64,000 nucleotides of DNA from Lacipirellula limnantheis (GCF_007746075.1 NZ_CP036339.1:3253786-3317785); one strand, 5' to 3'; positions 27,113-36,631 are shown, counted from the first letter of the stretch. The notes: a model not told the origin generated them from the letters alone. Numbers and translations are program-made.

Positions 27113-27282
27113 GACGCACGGTATGCGGCGGGTCAAAACCGGTCGAAATCGATCACCCGCGCCCAACCGGGTGGCGCCCGCCGGCCGTACGGATCGTCAT
27201 GGGGCGATGCCCCGACTTGCCCGCATCTAGATGGCTTGGAACAATGCGATTGCCATTCCTGAACACCTGACGGGAGCCATCA

Positions 27283-27639
27283 ATGCCAAAGCTAGTCGTA
27301 GAAGGGGTCGGCGAATTCGAGGTCACGGAAGGCAAGCGCCTAGTGCTTGCTCTCGGGCAAGACGCGGGAATCGATCAACTGCATGCCTGCGGTGGGAGTG
27401 CACGCTGCACAACCTGCCGGGTCGAGTTTGTCGCGGGCGAGCCCGATCGGATGACAGTTGCCGAGCGTGACGTGCTTGCGGCACGCGGCTTGTCGGGCAT
27501 CAGGCTTAGTTGTCAGATTGTGTGTGATCACGACGTGACCGTTCGCGCCATTAGCCGGCTGGCAGGTAGCGGGCGAAAAGATGCAGGACACGAACCGGCC
27601 GCCGAGATCGAGCCGCCTCCGGAATGGATTAATAAATAA
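27283..27639 (+). CDS. 2Fe-2S plant-type ferredoxin
   Basis: A 118-residue electron carrier. The four cluster ligands are Cys36, Cys42, Cys45 and Cys77 in HACGGSARCTTCRVEF and RLSCQIVC, the pattern of [2Fe-2S] ferredoxins of the adrenodoxin/plant type. The N-terminal beta-grasp strand PKLVVEGVGEFEV is typical. About 30 hydrophilic residues (ending EIEPPPEWINK) extend beyond the fold. A GGGAG ribosome-binding site precedes the ATG. No reductase or oxygenase partner gene lies next to it; the neighbour is a DUF429-like protein 143 bp downstream. The pair is bracketed by R2 repeats. Confidence 0.92.
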   Translation: MPKLVVEGVGEFEVTEGKRLVLALGQDAGIDQLHACGGSARCTTCRVEFVAGEPDRMTVAERDVLAARGLSGIRLSCQIVCDHDVTVRAISRLAGSGRKDAGHEPAAEIEPPPEWINK

Positions 27640-27782
27640 GTGGCGCCGTCGCTTCAATAAACGGTCGGTTGTTGACAAGTGTGTCGCGTCGATGAGTTGC
27701 TGGAATTCTCTCAGCCCCGATTTTGTCGTGCACGCAAACTACAACTGCCCGTCTAAAACGGCGGTTTAACGGAGGCGACGGC

Positions 27783-28547
27783 GTGGGGACCCTATTTGAA
27801 TGGCACATCGGCATCAATGAGACGGGCGCCAGGAACTCTTCAGGCGAGATATTGTCGCCCGAAGTCTATGCCGCTGGCGCCGATACCTTGCCGACGCGAG
27901 TTCGGGCCGTTCCTGCGGATCCGCAGGCCAGTTGGACGCTCGATCAGGTTGCCGATTGGCTCCTCGGGCTGATCGAGTCGGAGACGCGCTTTCTGGCCGG
28001 AATCAATCACCGTTTCTCCTTCCCAGCATCCTATTTCGAGCAGCAGGGCCTCCGATCGTGGCGAGATTTACTGGCCGATCGGGAAGTCCTAACTGACGAA
28101 GGGGAGGGGCCTTTTGTCGAAGCGGCCCGCTTTAACGACGGACTGCCAGGACCGGAACGGGGCTGGCGGATGACGGAGCGATGGGGGAACTCGCTGACCT
28201 GCATGTTTCAGTATGACGTGCGGGGGCTCAACGACAGCTCGCATTCCGCCTTGCCGTGGCTACGCCGGATTCGCGAGCACGCGGGCTCGCGCCTTCATGT
28301 GTGGCCCTTTGACGGCTGGATTCCTCCGGAGGATCGCAGCGTCATTGCCGAGGTTTATCCGCTGCAGGCCTCGAACTATTATCCGCGCAAGTGGCGAGGC
28401 CCGGCGGAGCAGAATGCGTACACGATTTCTCGTTGGCTGTTGGAGGCTGATGAACTTGGCATTCTGAACGGTTACTTTCGACCGCAGCTCCCTGAGCGAA
28501 TCTGCCGAGCGGCGGCGGTGGAAGGCTGGATTCTGGGAGTCCATTGA
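27783..28547 (+). CDS. DUF429-like hypothetical protein
   Basis: A 254-residue soluble protein. The start is the GTG at 27783, which has GGAGG seven bases upstream; a longer open frame exists but lacks such a site. The sequence resembles a family I associate with DUF429 (RNase H-like fold): an N-terminal HIGINETGAR, then FLAGINHRFSFPASYFEQQG (residues about 75-94), SLTCMFQYDVRGLNDSSHSA and LPWLRRIREH (about 137-166), and LHVWPFDGWIPPE with VIAEVYP (about 172-193). The expected acidic catalytic residue near the N-terminus appears as Asn/Glu, so activity is doubtful. It follows the ferredoxin gene on the same strand. Confidence 0.6.
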   Translation: MGTLFEWHIGINETGARNSSGEILSPEVYAAGADTLPTRVRAVPADPQASWTLDQVADWLLGLIESETRFLAGINHRFSFPASYFEQQGLRSWRDLLADREVLTDEGEGPFVEAARFNDGLPGPERGWRMTERWGNSLTCMFQYDVRGLNDSSHSALPWLRRIREHAGSRLHVWPFDGWIPPEDRSVIAEVYPLQASNYYPRKWRGPAEQNAYTISRWLLEADELGILNGYFRPQLPERICRAAAVEGWILGVH

Positions 28548-28899
28548 GTCAATGAAGTGGAAGTGAATAGAAACATTGGATGACGGATCCAGTCGAAGAA
28601 TGAGATTTCCGGTCGGGAAGACAATTGGGAAGGATGTTGTCCGCGTAATGCCCACATCGATATAGTGCAAGGAAATTGCTCGTTCACATCAAATCGTTGA
28701 CTAGGCAAAACTTGCGATTCAAATCCATCGCGATTGCCACGCTAGGCCAATACGGATGTCGATGACTCCAAATCCATTGGCCGCAAGGGCGTGCCGGATC
28801 AAGTCCGGCCTCCTGTGCTTACAGCGTAACGACTTGCGTCAATTGCTCTTCTTCAACGCGACGCTCTTTGCGTCTTTGCTACCTAGAATGCCAGAACGG

Positions 28900-28974
28900 C
28901 CGCGGTGTGTCAGAGCGACCGCGGAGATGAGTCCTTGGCACGCTATCGCCGTGCCATCAAACGGATGAGTTATC
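28900..28974 (+). repeat. R2 direct repeat, copy 2
   Basis: Gapless 75-base match to 27038-27112. This copy can form a stem: CCGCGGT (28900-28906) with ACCGCGG (28918-28924), and GGCAC (28937-28941) with GTGCC (28951-28955). The first stem is reduced to four pairs in the other copy. Confidence 0.65.
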
Positions 28975-29294
28975 CGGGAATTGTCACCTGTTTCTAAAAC
29001 GGTCCATTCCCGGGGTGTCTCACCGTTTCGCCGGCGCGACGAGTTAATAACGCCTTTTCCGCATGCCGTATCGCTGCGACACCTATCCAAACGCGCTTCG
29101 GCGTCCTTTTCCTCCCGCCCCCGAAGGCTGCTCGGACATCCCGCTGCCCGCCGGGGTGAACAACGCATTGATCGACGAATGTCACGCCCACCTTACGCAC
29201 GTTTACGGAAGGCTCCACCGGAAATCTGTCGTCGCTTCGGTCACATAACTCAACGGGGAATAGTTTGTCGGGTGCCTCGCCGATTCCAACATCT

Positions 29295-29370
29295 GTCGTG
29301 AACACCGACGCACGCAAACTCCTATTCTTCGACCTTCGGTCGGGGCGACCTCGGCGCGCAACGTCCCAGT
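29295..29370 (+). repeat. R1 dispersed repeat copy
   Basis: Starts GTCGTGAACACCGACGCACG and continues to a small hairpin CGACC-TTC-GGTCG and GGTCGGGGCGACCTCGGCGC. Shares these parts with copies near 48677, 57278, 59681 and 61692 and the partial copy at 26938. Lies in non-coding DNA. Confidence 0.6.
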
Positions 29371-29576
29371 TAAGGACACTAGACGATTGGACGGACATTG
29401 AACGTGATCGTTAGGACGGGAACTGAAAGACGCCGAAGTATGCTCCGGTCAAAGTTGCAATTTAGGTGACGGCGGGCCAGAATATGGGAATCCTCGCTCT
29501 CGTCCATCCGCGTCGGCGCCTCTGGGATCGCCCGCATCTCGAAGCCAACTACGCGGGACCATTCCTGGATCGAACG

Positions 29577-32111
29577 ATGCCTCGCCCCCCACTGCTGAAA
29601 GCGGAGAGCGCATGGTGGGTTGGATCGCTGGCACTGATTCTCTCCCTCGCATTCGCGGTCAGGCTCCCAGCCGCCACCGTCATCACCGGCGATGTCACTC
29701 CTGCGCTGCCTTGGGATAATTTAACGACCTCTAGAATAGGGGACGCCAGCGCTGGAACACTGGTCGTTGATGAGGGGAGTCAGCTCGATTCAGGGTTCGG
29801 CACACTTGGTTACATGGCTGGATCAACGGGCACGGCGACGATCACCGGCGCCGGGTCCAAATGGTCGAACCTCCAAGCGCTCTCTGTTGGCAATTCGGGC
29901 AACGGTCAGCTGTATGTCGAAGCCGGCGGGGAGGTCATTAGCCTGTCGGGCTGGTTGGGCGTCCGTCCAGGTTCGACGGGGACGGCGACGATCACTGGCG
30001 CAGGGTCCAAATGGATCAATAGTACCGCCCTCTTCGTGGGTCTCTCCGGCAACGGCGGGCTGACAGTAGCAGATGGCGGACACGTCTCGGCCGGTAGCGT
30101 GTATGCGTCGCTAGCCGACTTCCACGGCGACGGAACGATCGCGGCAACCGGCGCGGTGCTCGATGCGGATTTGCAGTTCAACGCCCCGCAGTCAGTTTTG
30201 GGATTTGGCGGTGGCGGTACGTTGACGGTAGCTCCCGCGGCAGGCGGCGATCTCGGCGCGGGATACAGGGGTGTTGGAAGCCTGACGATTTTCGATGGGA
30301 CTGCGATCTCTAGCTCTAATGCCTATCTGGGTTATCGCGACGGTGCGACCGGCACGGCGACAGTCACCGGCGCAGACGCGTCGTGGACTGTTAGCAACCG
30401 ACTTTACGTTGGCCGTTTCGGCAGCGGCGCGCTCCGCGTGGAAGCGGGCGGGCAAGTCAGCAATTACGTCGGCTACTTGGGCGAACGTCCCGGTTCGATC
30501 GGCGTGGCAACGGTTGCCGGCGCGGGGTCCAAGTGGATCAATGCTGAGGAGCTCTATATCGGTTTTGACGGCAGCGGCTCGCTGACGGTATCGGATGGGG
30601 GGCATGTCCAGGCCCGCACGTTGTATGCTTCGATTTCCGACCTTCAAGGCAACGGCACGATCGCTGCAACTAACGGCGTCTTCGATGCCGATCTGCAGTT
30701 TAATGCCGCGAGCCCGACTCAGGCTGTCGTGGGCTTTGGCACGGGGGGCACGTTGACCGTGACGGCGGGCGTCGGCGTGTTCGGCGTGGGTTATAGGGGA
30801 TCGGGTAGCCTCACCATCTCGGAAGGGGCAACGGTTTCCACATCGACCGGTTACCTGGGCGACAGAGCCGGCTCGATAGGTGTGGCGACGATCACCGGCG
30901 CAGGTTCCAAATGGACCACCAACGCTCCTATGTGGATCGGCCTTTCAGGTCGTGGCGAACTCCGCGTGAAGGCCGGAGGGCATGTCAAGAACACCACTGC
31001 ATATCTGGCCGAGGAAGCTGAATCGACGGGTACAGCTACGATTGCTGGCGCTGGGTCTACATGGACGAATAGCGCCTCCCTTTATGTTGGCAGATCCGGC
31101 AGCGGCACGCTTCGCGTGGAAGGCGGCGGGCAGGTCAGCAACGAGAGCGGCTACCTCGGCTACGCCGCCGGCTCGACGGGCATGGCAACGATTACTGGCG
31201 CCGGCTCCAAGTGGACCAACGCTAGCTCAATGCTCTCCGTCGGTACCTGGGGCAGCGGCACGCTCCGCGTGGAAGCGGGGGGGCAGGTCAGCAACGCCTC
31301 TGGCCACGTGGGCCACAACTCCGGTTCGACAGGTTCGGCCATAATTACCGGCGTCGGGTCCAAGTGGACCAATGGTTCTTTTTACGTAGGCCATTCTGGT
31401 AGCGGCCAGATTCGCGTGGAAGCGGGCGGGCAGGTCAGTAACACCTCATTGGGCATCGTGGGATACAACGGCGGTTCGACGGGCATGGCAACGATTACCG
31501 GCGCCGGATCCATCTGGACCAACAGTGCAGGTCTCGACGTGGGCCGTAACGGCAGCGGCGCGCTAACAATCACCGCGGGCGGGCTGGTCAGCGTACGTGG
31601 GACGCTCAGGATCGATGCCAACGGCGACGGCGACAGTTTCGTGAACTTAGCCACGAGAGGGATGCTTGCCCTGTGGGGCAATGCCGAGGGCTCGCTTACG
31701 CAATTCCTCGGATTGGTGTCCGGCATGGACGCGATTCGCTACTGGAATGCAGGCCTCGACGGCTGGACGCCCCTCACGGCCGCCACGCTCGGCGTCGATT
31801 ACAGCTTGCAGTACATGAACGCCGGCGACTTGGCCGGTTATACGCTGCTCACCGTCCTGGCGGCGGGCCCTCCTGGCGACTTCGATTTCGACGGCCGCGT
31901 CGATGGCGCCGACTTCCTGGCATGGCAGCGCGGCGCTTCGCCAATGAAGGGCAGCCCCGCCGACCTCGCCGCCTGGCGCACCAGCTTCGGCCTCGGTGCG
32001 GCAATACCCGCCACGACGGCCGTACCCGAGCCGGGATCGTTCGCGCTTATTTCACTCGCGTCGGCGGGCCTGGTCCGGGGGCGTAGGTCGACGCGCCCTC
32101 TGCGCGATTAG
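29577..32111 (+). CDS. Repeat-rich PEP-CTERM surface protein with nine tandem T5SS/PEP-CTERM-associated repeats
   Basis: An 844-residue exported protein. The start at 29577 places the signal peptide AWWVGSLALILSLAFAVRLP directly behind the ATG; earlier in-frame starts would add 37 residues before it. Nine copies of an approximately 50-residue unit follow, each with a version of STGTATITGAGSKWTN and then a LYVGRSGSGTLRVEAGGQVS-like strand, predicting a beta-helix. Two longer inserts (for example SVYASLADFHGDGTIAATGA) interrupt the array. Near the end is one dockerin-like loop, DFDFDGRVDGADFLAWQRG, then the anchor VPEPGSFALISLASAGLVRG. Probably a surface adhesin or matrix protein. Confidence 0.9.
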   Translation: MPRPPLLKAESAWWVGSLALILSLAFAVRLPAATVITGDVTPALPWDNLTTSRIGDASAGTLVVDEGSQLDSGFGTLGYMAGSTGTATITGAGSKWSNLQALSVGNSGNGQLYVEAGGEVISLSGWLGVRPGSTGTATITGAGSKWINSTALFVGLSGNGGLTVADGGHVSAGSVYASLADFHGDGTIAATGAVLDADLQFNAPQSVLGFGGGGTLTVAPAAGGDLGAGYRGVGSLTIFDGTAISSSNAYLGYRDGATGTATVTGADASWTVSNRLYVGRFGSGALRVEAGGQVSNYVGYLGERPGSIGVATVAGAGSKWINAEELYIGFDGSGSLTVSDGGHVQARTLYASISDLQGNGTIAATNGVFDADLQFNAASPTQAVVGFGTGGTLTVTAGVGVFGVGYRGSGSLTISEGATVSTSTGYLGDRAGSIGVATITGAGSKWTTNAPMWIGLSGRGELRVKAGGHVKNTTAYLAEEAESTGTATIAGAGSTWTNSASLYVGRSGSGTLRVEGGGQVSNESGYLGYAAGSTGMATITGAGSKWTNASSMLSVGTWGSGTLRVEAGGQVSNASGHVGHNSGSTGSAIITGVGSKWTNGSFYVGHSGSGQIRVEAGGQVSNTSLGIVGYNGGSTGMATITGAGSIWTNSAGLDVGRNGSGALTITAGGLVSVRGTLRIDANGDGDSFVNLATRGMLALWGNAEGSLTQFLGLVSGMDAIRYWNAGLDGWTPLTAATLGVDYSLQYMNAGDLAGYTLLTVLAAGPPGDFDFDGRVDGADFLAWQRGASPMKGSPADLAAWRTSFGLGAAIPATTAVPEPGSFALISLASAGLVRGRRSTRPLRD

Positions 32112-32462
32112 CCCCACGGTACAGGTAGCAACCAGGTTGGTGATAGAAGCGGCCGAATTGACGTCTATTGAAGGACCCCTCACCGGTTGCTCTAGCAACA
32201 AGAGATGAACCGATTTGAGCGCGCAGCCGGGACAATTCGGCGCGGGCGCGGCTTCTGCGAGCGTGCAGAACGTGCCCGAACCGCATGCGATCGCGTTGTA
32301 CTTCGTCGCCGCCGGATGCACCGTTCTCATGACTTGTTTGCAGCCGACTTGGGGACAGGAAAGGCGGACGCGAGTTGAGAATGGGCCTCGGCAGCTGTCC
32401 GGCGGCGTTCCCTAAATACGCGTCGTTTGAAGTAGAGCGATCATGTTCTTTCGCGGCACGAT
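32112..32462. other. 350-bp intergenic region with a possible PEP-CTERM remnant
   Basis: No full gene. At 32215-32415 (+) a short frame contains NVPEPHAIALYFVAAGCTVL, resembling the end of a PEP-CTERM protein but followed by 28 unrelated residues. It is probably a decayed tail of a lost gene. Confidence 0.35.
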
Positions 32463-32905
32463 TCAGACGGCAACTCGTTTCGCCATTTCGCATTTCAGCA
32501 CCCAGCGCGGCTTCATCATTTGGTCGAACTTGACTGGCGGGCATTTTCTCTTTCGAGGTTCAAAACGGTCAGGCCGATCAGCGACGCGGTGAATTGCGAC
32601 GGCGTCGAGGAGCCGCCGGTAGAGCGCGTCGCGGAACGACTCGCCACGACCTCCTTGGAAGTCAATCAGCGGCTGATACGCCTCCAGTGTTTGCGGCGCC
32701 CCTTTGAAGCTGACCGACCGCGGATCAATCCCGTGCATCATTGCCGCTTGCTCCATGATCGTGCGGATGAGGTTGTAGGCGTGAATGTGCGTCCAGACTT
32801 CTTCGTGGACGAGTTCCGGCGTCTTGCAGCGCAGCACGTCCATCTTCATCGTGGACTTGATCGATCGTAGATCGCGTTCGTTGTTCCAGAAGACAATTGC
32901 CAGAC
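32463..32905 (-). pseudogene. IS4-family transposase, C-terminal fragment
   Basis: About 145 codons covering the end of an IS4-type transposase: DLRSIKSTMKMDVLRCKTPE, EEVWTHIHAYNLIRTIMEQA and a basic tail PRKRKCPPVKFDQMMKPRWV that ends in a natural stop. Asp and Glu residues of the N-terminal catalytic part are missing, and the sequence upstream of about 32905 is unrelated although the frame stays open to 33005. It lies on the left side of the unknown module at 33390-37275. Confidence 0.82.
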
Positions 32906-33005
32906 CGATGAATGCGCTCTGCGCAACAGCCAAGCTGCCTGCCGCCGTCCGCGACCCGGCCCCCCGGCAATCAGGCGCGCCCCGACCGCCGAAGCGCTCT
33001 GACAA

Positions 33006-33389
33006 TTCGTTTCACGGCCGCTGCTGGGCTAAGGGTGCGAGGCGGCGTACGCCGCCGGTGACGCCGCACCGCCCATCGCGGCGTCCTGAAGCATGGCGGT
33101 GAGACGTGCGCATCTCCGGCGGTGAGGCCGCGCAAGGTGAATCGCGCACCCCCATTCAAGAAAACATCGCCCCGCCTCAAACTGATCTTGACTCAAAAGG
33201 CGATTTATGCATCGCCAGCGCCATTGAGTTTTTGCGGGAAATTTATCACTCCCGAAAATTCCGCGGGGACGCCAAAACGGACTTGACATGATCTCGCCCA
33301 TTGCCATTAGGTTGAGAGGGTAGCACGTGCGCGGCGTCGGGCCGCGGCTCGCCAACATACCTTCGGCTTGAAACAGGAAAGCGACATAG
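33006..33389. other. Intergenic region with a 16-bp perfect palindrome
   Basis: No supported gene. GGCGGCGTACGCCGCC at 33042-33057 is a perfect palindrome that could fold as a six-base-pair stem around GTAC or act as a dimeric binding site. The right end holds the ribosome-binding site (AGGAAAG) of the next gene. Confidence 0.4.
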
Positions 33390-35555
33390 ATGGACGGGAC
33401 GTGGCTCAAACAGCACCCTGCGACGCGGCCGCCGGACTGGCGCTATCGCCAGGCCAGCGAGGACGCGAGGAAGTGGCGCGTGCGGCTGCGCGCCGATGCG
33501 GACGTCGAAACGCGCCGGCTCACGAAATGCCTGATGCTCCTGGCGGACGCACCCGACTTGAGTCGATCGTCGGTGGAGGCGAGCCCCGATTGCCGGCCCT
33601 ACCTCGAAATCCTTGCCTGGCATGAAAACCGCAATCTGGCGGCTCGCATCGAGGCGATCGCGCTCGCGCGGTTGCCGTTTATCTACGCGGCGCAGGAGCT
33701 GAACATCGACCGCGCAAACGTCCGCCGCTACTGTTTCGCGTTCTTCGATTACTGGGATCGGCTCGGCGATCGAGACTACATTATCCGCCATTGCGTGGCG
33801 CCGGAACTGCGCCGCGGCGATCCGGCGACGGCCCGCCGGCGGACCGGGATGAAGCTGTTGGCGTACCTGTGCGGGCCGAAGGCCCTGGAGGAGCTTTACG
33901 GCATGTTCGGCAAGGGCGCCGACGCGTGGCGCCCGCCGGCCGAAGTCGTCCGCCGGGAGGCGGCGCTGTCGGAACTGGACCGCATCGCCGAAATGATCGC
34001 CGGGGGGGATGGCCCCGGCGCCCCCCTCGCCAAGGAATCGCTCGAGGCGTGCGCGGCGGCGGTGGCGCAATTCACCCGCGCGGCGTACCCGGAAAATCAA
34101 CACGCCTGGAAGTTCGGCCGCGAAGCCCAGCGGTCGACCCTGTTAGATCCCTTTGGGTCTGCGGAGGACGCGCCCCAGATCGACGACCCGCCGGCCTCTC
34201 TCCTCAACGCCAAGCCGCAGGCGAAAGGCGGCATCTGGGTTCCGCCGCGCGAGCCGGTGGACGCGCAGGGGCCGGCGACGAAGATTGGCGAAGCGTTCTT
34301 CAAGCTCTCGCACGCACGCGCCCAGGCGCCCGCCGGCGCAGTCGCCGGCAAAGGGATCGACCCGCAGTGGAACGCCGACATCTTCCAAGCGCCGGTCGAC
34401 GCCGCCGCGTGGGCGGAGCAAGAATCGGTCTCGCATAGCGAAGACGATCTCTATGGATCGACGCTTTTTCACGAGGGCCCGGACGGCAAGCCGCAACTGA
34501 TTCCGAGCTTCGCCCAGGCGGGAGCCACGATTGTCAGCCTGCGGCCGTCGCCGCAAGGGCGCCCCACGGCGTTTTATGCGACTGACTGGCCGGCCGCCGT
34601 GCCCGTTCCGTTGGACGGCTTCGTCACCGACTGGCAGACGCGCAGCATGGCGGAGGCGTGCGGCGGCGCCCTGGTCGCGGCCCGCGATGCGGGCGAAGTC
34701 GCGGCCTGGCGGCGATTGGGAATCGCAGCGATCCCGGTGCCACAGTCGCCAGTGGCGGCGGAGTCGTGGGGTGCGAAGCTGTGGGATGGACTCGCGGCGA
34801 TGCAGCTTTTCAAATCGCGGTTGACCCAGGCGATTTGGAGCGAGATCGACGCCAAAGGCGCGCGCGGGAACCCGTATCCAGAGGAATTGACGCGCATCAG
34901 CGCGCTCGAGCGGCAAGTTCTCATTAGGCCGACGTTGATCGCGGCGGTGTGGGATCCCCTCACGGTCGAGCCGCGCTCCGATGAGGAGCAGCAGCAGGCG
35001 GTCGCCATTCTTCGTGACTGTTGGCGTTATCGCTTTGATGCCGACGCCGCCGTCGCCATGTGGGCGCCGCCGTTGGCTTACCTTCAGTGGATCCGCGCGG
35101 AAGTCGAAACCGGTTCGCCGGCGACGGTGAAGCAACTGCTGCGCGCCTCGCTCGAGAATCATCTGATCTATCCCTGTTTGCGGCGCGCGGAAGTTAGTGC
35201 GGCCGATGGGTTAGTCAGCGCGCGTCGGCGTCTCGCCGCGATCGACGCGGCAACGCCGACGGAAGAGCGCGAGCGCGCCCGCCGACGTTACCTCGAGCAG
35301 TACGAGAACGTCGTCGTCGTGCCGCTGTTGCGGGAGGGTGCGACCAGCTCATCGCCGACCGAGCGGATGCTAACGACCATGCAAGCGCAACTCGTCGGGC
35401 GGTTCGCGGAATTCACCGCCGCGGCGACGCTCGACCTGGCCGGCGGCGACACGTCGCTCGCCGATCAATCCGCCTCCGTCAGGAGTCTGTGCCGGTTGTC
35501 GGCCGAGGTTTGCAATCTCTTGCGCACGCAAAAGGAACGCGACCATGGAAGTTGA
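33390..35555 (+). CDS. Hypothetical protein of 721 aa, planctomycete-type, with N-terminal HTH-like segment
   Basis: No named family assigned. Residues about 1-140 are helical; LPFIYAAQELNIDRANVRRY (95-114), followed by CFAFFDYWDRLGDRDYIIRH, reads like the HTH-containing segment of planctomycete-specific proteins I have seen near mobile elements. Residues 240-330 are Ala/Pro-rich linker. About 385-470 is a globular part (IVSLRPSPQGRPTAFYATDW and GFVTDWQTRSMAEACGGALV). The rest is charged and helical (ARRRLAAIDAATPTEERERA). No signal peptide or membrane segment. A good AGGAAAG site sets the start. The next gene overlaps by 11 bp, so the two are co-translated. Function unknown; a DNA-associated role is inferred weakly. 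Confidence 0.6.
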   Translation: MDGTWLKQHPATRPPDWRYRQASEDARKWRVRLRADADVETRRLTKCLMLLADAPDLSRSSVEASPDCRPYLEILAWHENRNLAARIEAIALARLPFIYAAQELNIDRANVRRYCFAFFDYWDRLGDRDYIIRHCVAPELRRGDPATARRRTGMKLLAYLCGPKALEELYGMFGKGADAWRPPAEVVRREAALSELDRIAEMIAGGDGPGAPLAKESLEACAAAVAQFTRAAYPENQHAWKFGREAQRSTLLDPFGSAEDAPQIDDPPASLLNAKPQAKGGIWVPPREPVDAQGPATKIGEAFFKLSHARAQAPAGAVAGKGIDPQWNADIFQAPVDAAAWAEQESVSHSEDDLYGSTLFHEGPDGKPQLIPSFAQAGATIVSLRPSPQGRPTAFYATDWPAAVPVPLDGFVTDWQTRSMAEACGGALVAARDAGEVAAWRRLGIAAIPVPQSPVAAESWGAKLWDGLAAMQLFKSRLTQAIWSEIDAKGARGNPYPEELTRISALERQVLIRPTLIAAVWDPLTVEPRSDEEQQQAVAILRDCWRYRFDADAAVAMWAPPLAYLQWIRAEVETGSPATVKQLLRASLENHLIYPCLRRAEVSAADGLVSARRRLAAIDAATPTEERERARRRYLEQYENVVVVPLLREGATSSSPTERMLTTMQAQLVGRFAEFTAAATLDLAGGDTSLADQSASVRSLCRLSAEVCNLLRTQKERDHGS

Positions 35556-36429
35556 AACTAAACGTCGTTCGCCGCGCGGCCTGCAGGCCGCCCAGCGTTG
35601 GCTCGCAGCGCGGCTGCCGCCGGAGGAACTCGCTCGACTCGATCGGCAAGGCTTCGTTTCCAATGAGTTCCTGCCGTCAGGGTCGCGCTGCGCCAAGCTG
35701 CGTTACCGCGACCTCAGCGGCCGCCAGCGCGTCGCGTACATCGGCGTCGACCGGCGGCTGGCCCGTCGCATCGCGGCGTACCTCGCCTGGCGTCAAACGG
35801 CGCGCCGCCGCCGTCGCACGCTCAACGGGCTGCATCGCGAGCGACGGCGGCTGCTGGCGTCGGTGCAGGCGCGGTTGCTTCCGCATCTCGACGCGTCGAT
35901 CTGGCACTTTCACGGCCGGGCTCTGCGTCTACGGCGCGGCTGCGCGCGGCATGGTCCGCGCCCCGCGCTCGACGCCTGCACGAACGCGAAAGGATTGATG
36001 ATGACGACCACAACTCAAGACGCTACCCAATCGCCCGCTGGACCCTCCCCCCCGCCAAGCGGCGAGCGTCATGACCCGCTGCGCCGCTGGGCCCAGCGGC
36101 AAGCATCGCCCATCGGGGCGGCGCTCGGCTGGCTCACTGCCGACGTGTGCGAGCTGACATCGAAGTTCGCCGAGCCGCTGAAGGACGCGCTCCGCGACGC
36201 GGCGACTTCGCCCGAGAATTTCGGAAGGGTCGCAGGCGACCTGCGGCAGTACTCCCAATTAAGTCGCCAAGCCGAGCGTTGCCTGCGGTTAGCGCATGAG
36301 CTGGAAAATGCCAAGCCATGCGCAGCGAAGTTGCGATCGGTTGATACCTATGCGCGCGGGACTGCCGTTGGCGAGGCGACGGCCCCTGCGGCGAGCGCAA
36401 CGCCGCCGACGCCTCCGGCGACCCCCTAA
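35545..36429 (+). CDS. Hypothetical basic protein of 294 aa, possibly two fused small proteins
   Basis: Starts inside the previous gene (11-bp overlap) with AAAGGA upstream. The first part (residues about 35-110) is strongly basic: KLRYRDLSGRQRVAYIGVDR then RLARRIAAYLAWRQTARRRR. This resembles DUF6788-like nucleic-acid-associated proteins, but only loosely. At 35998-36003 lies a double ATG with a weak AAAGGA site; the sequence from there (MMTTTTQDATQSPAGPSPPP, then helical WLTADVCELTSKFAEPLKDA) looks like a separate small protein, so the frame could encode two products. There is no stop between them. Ends with an Ala/Pro-rich tail and a strong hairpin downstream. Confidence 0.55.
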   Translation: MEVETKRRSPRGLQAAQRWLAARLPPEELARLDRQGFVSNEFLPSGSRCAKLRYRDLSGRQRVAYIGVDRRLARRIAAYLAWRQTARRRRRTLNGLHRERRRLLASVQARLLPHLDASIWHFHGRALRLRRGCARHGPRPALDACTNAKGLMMTTTTQDATQSPAGPSPPPSGERHDPLRRWAQRQASPIGAALGWLTADVCELTSKFAEPLKDALRDAATSPENFGRVAGDLRQYSQLSRQAERCLRLAHELENAKPCAAKLRSVDTYARGTAVGEATAPAASATPPTPPATP

Positions 36430-36484
36430 CGGGTCGCCGCCCCGCTCGCCCCACCGATCTTTGACAATTTGGTGTTTGTATCAA

Positions 36485-36518
36485 CGCGCCCCGCCGTCTG
36501 CGGCCACGGCGGGGCGCG
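36485..36518. terminator. Strong hairpin after the 294 aa gene
   Basis: A perfect 13-bp GC-rich stem: CGCGCCCCGCCGT (36485-36497) with ACGGCGGGGCGCG (36506-36518) and an eight-base loop. It lies 56 bp after the stop at 36429, between convergent genes. It lacks a T tract but is stable enough to act as a terminator or RNA-end protector. Confidence 0.55.
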
Positions 36519-36631
36519 AAGGGAGAACGTACGGTCGCCCCTCGAGCCTGATCACCCGCTCGATGACCGCGCCGGCGCCGCTGATAGCTAAACGAAGTCA
36601 CCAGGCGCGAGAAAGGCGCCTCCGCCCCGCA

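Larger units (their letters stand above)
26548..27282. other. 735-bp region without a supported gene
   Basis: Only short open frames are found and none shows a family motif. The region holds an R1-like repeat piece on - (26938-26966) and the first R2 repeat (27038-27112). The 5' end must contain the promoter of the large minus-strand gene. The ferredoxin gene begins at the right edge. Confidence 0.6.
28548..29576. other. About 1 kb without a supported gene
   Basis: No frame here has a recognisable motif or convincing ribosome-binding site. It contains a short hairpin (GCCGGA and TCCGGC, 28793-28809), R2 copy 2 (28900-28974), an R1 copy (29295-29370), and the leader of the repeat protein. Part of the leader (29466-29576) is open in that gene's frame. 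Confidence 0.6.
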
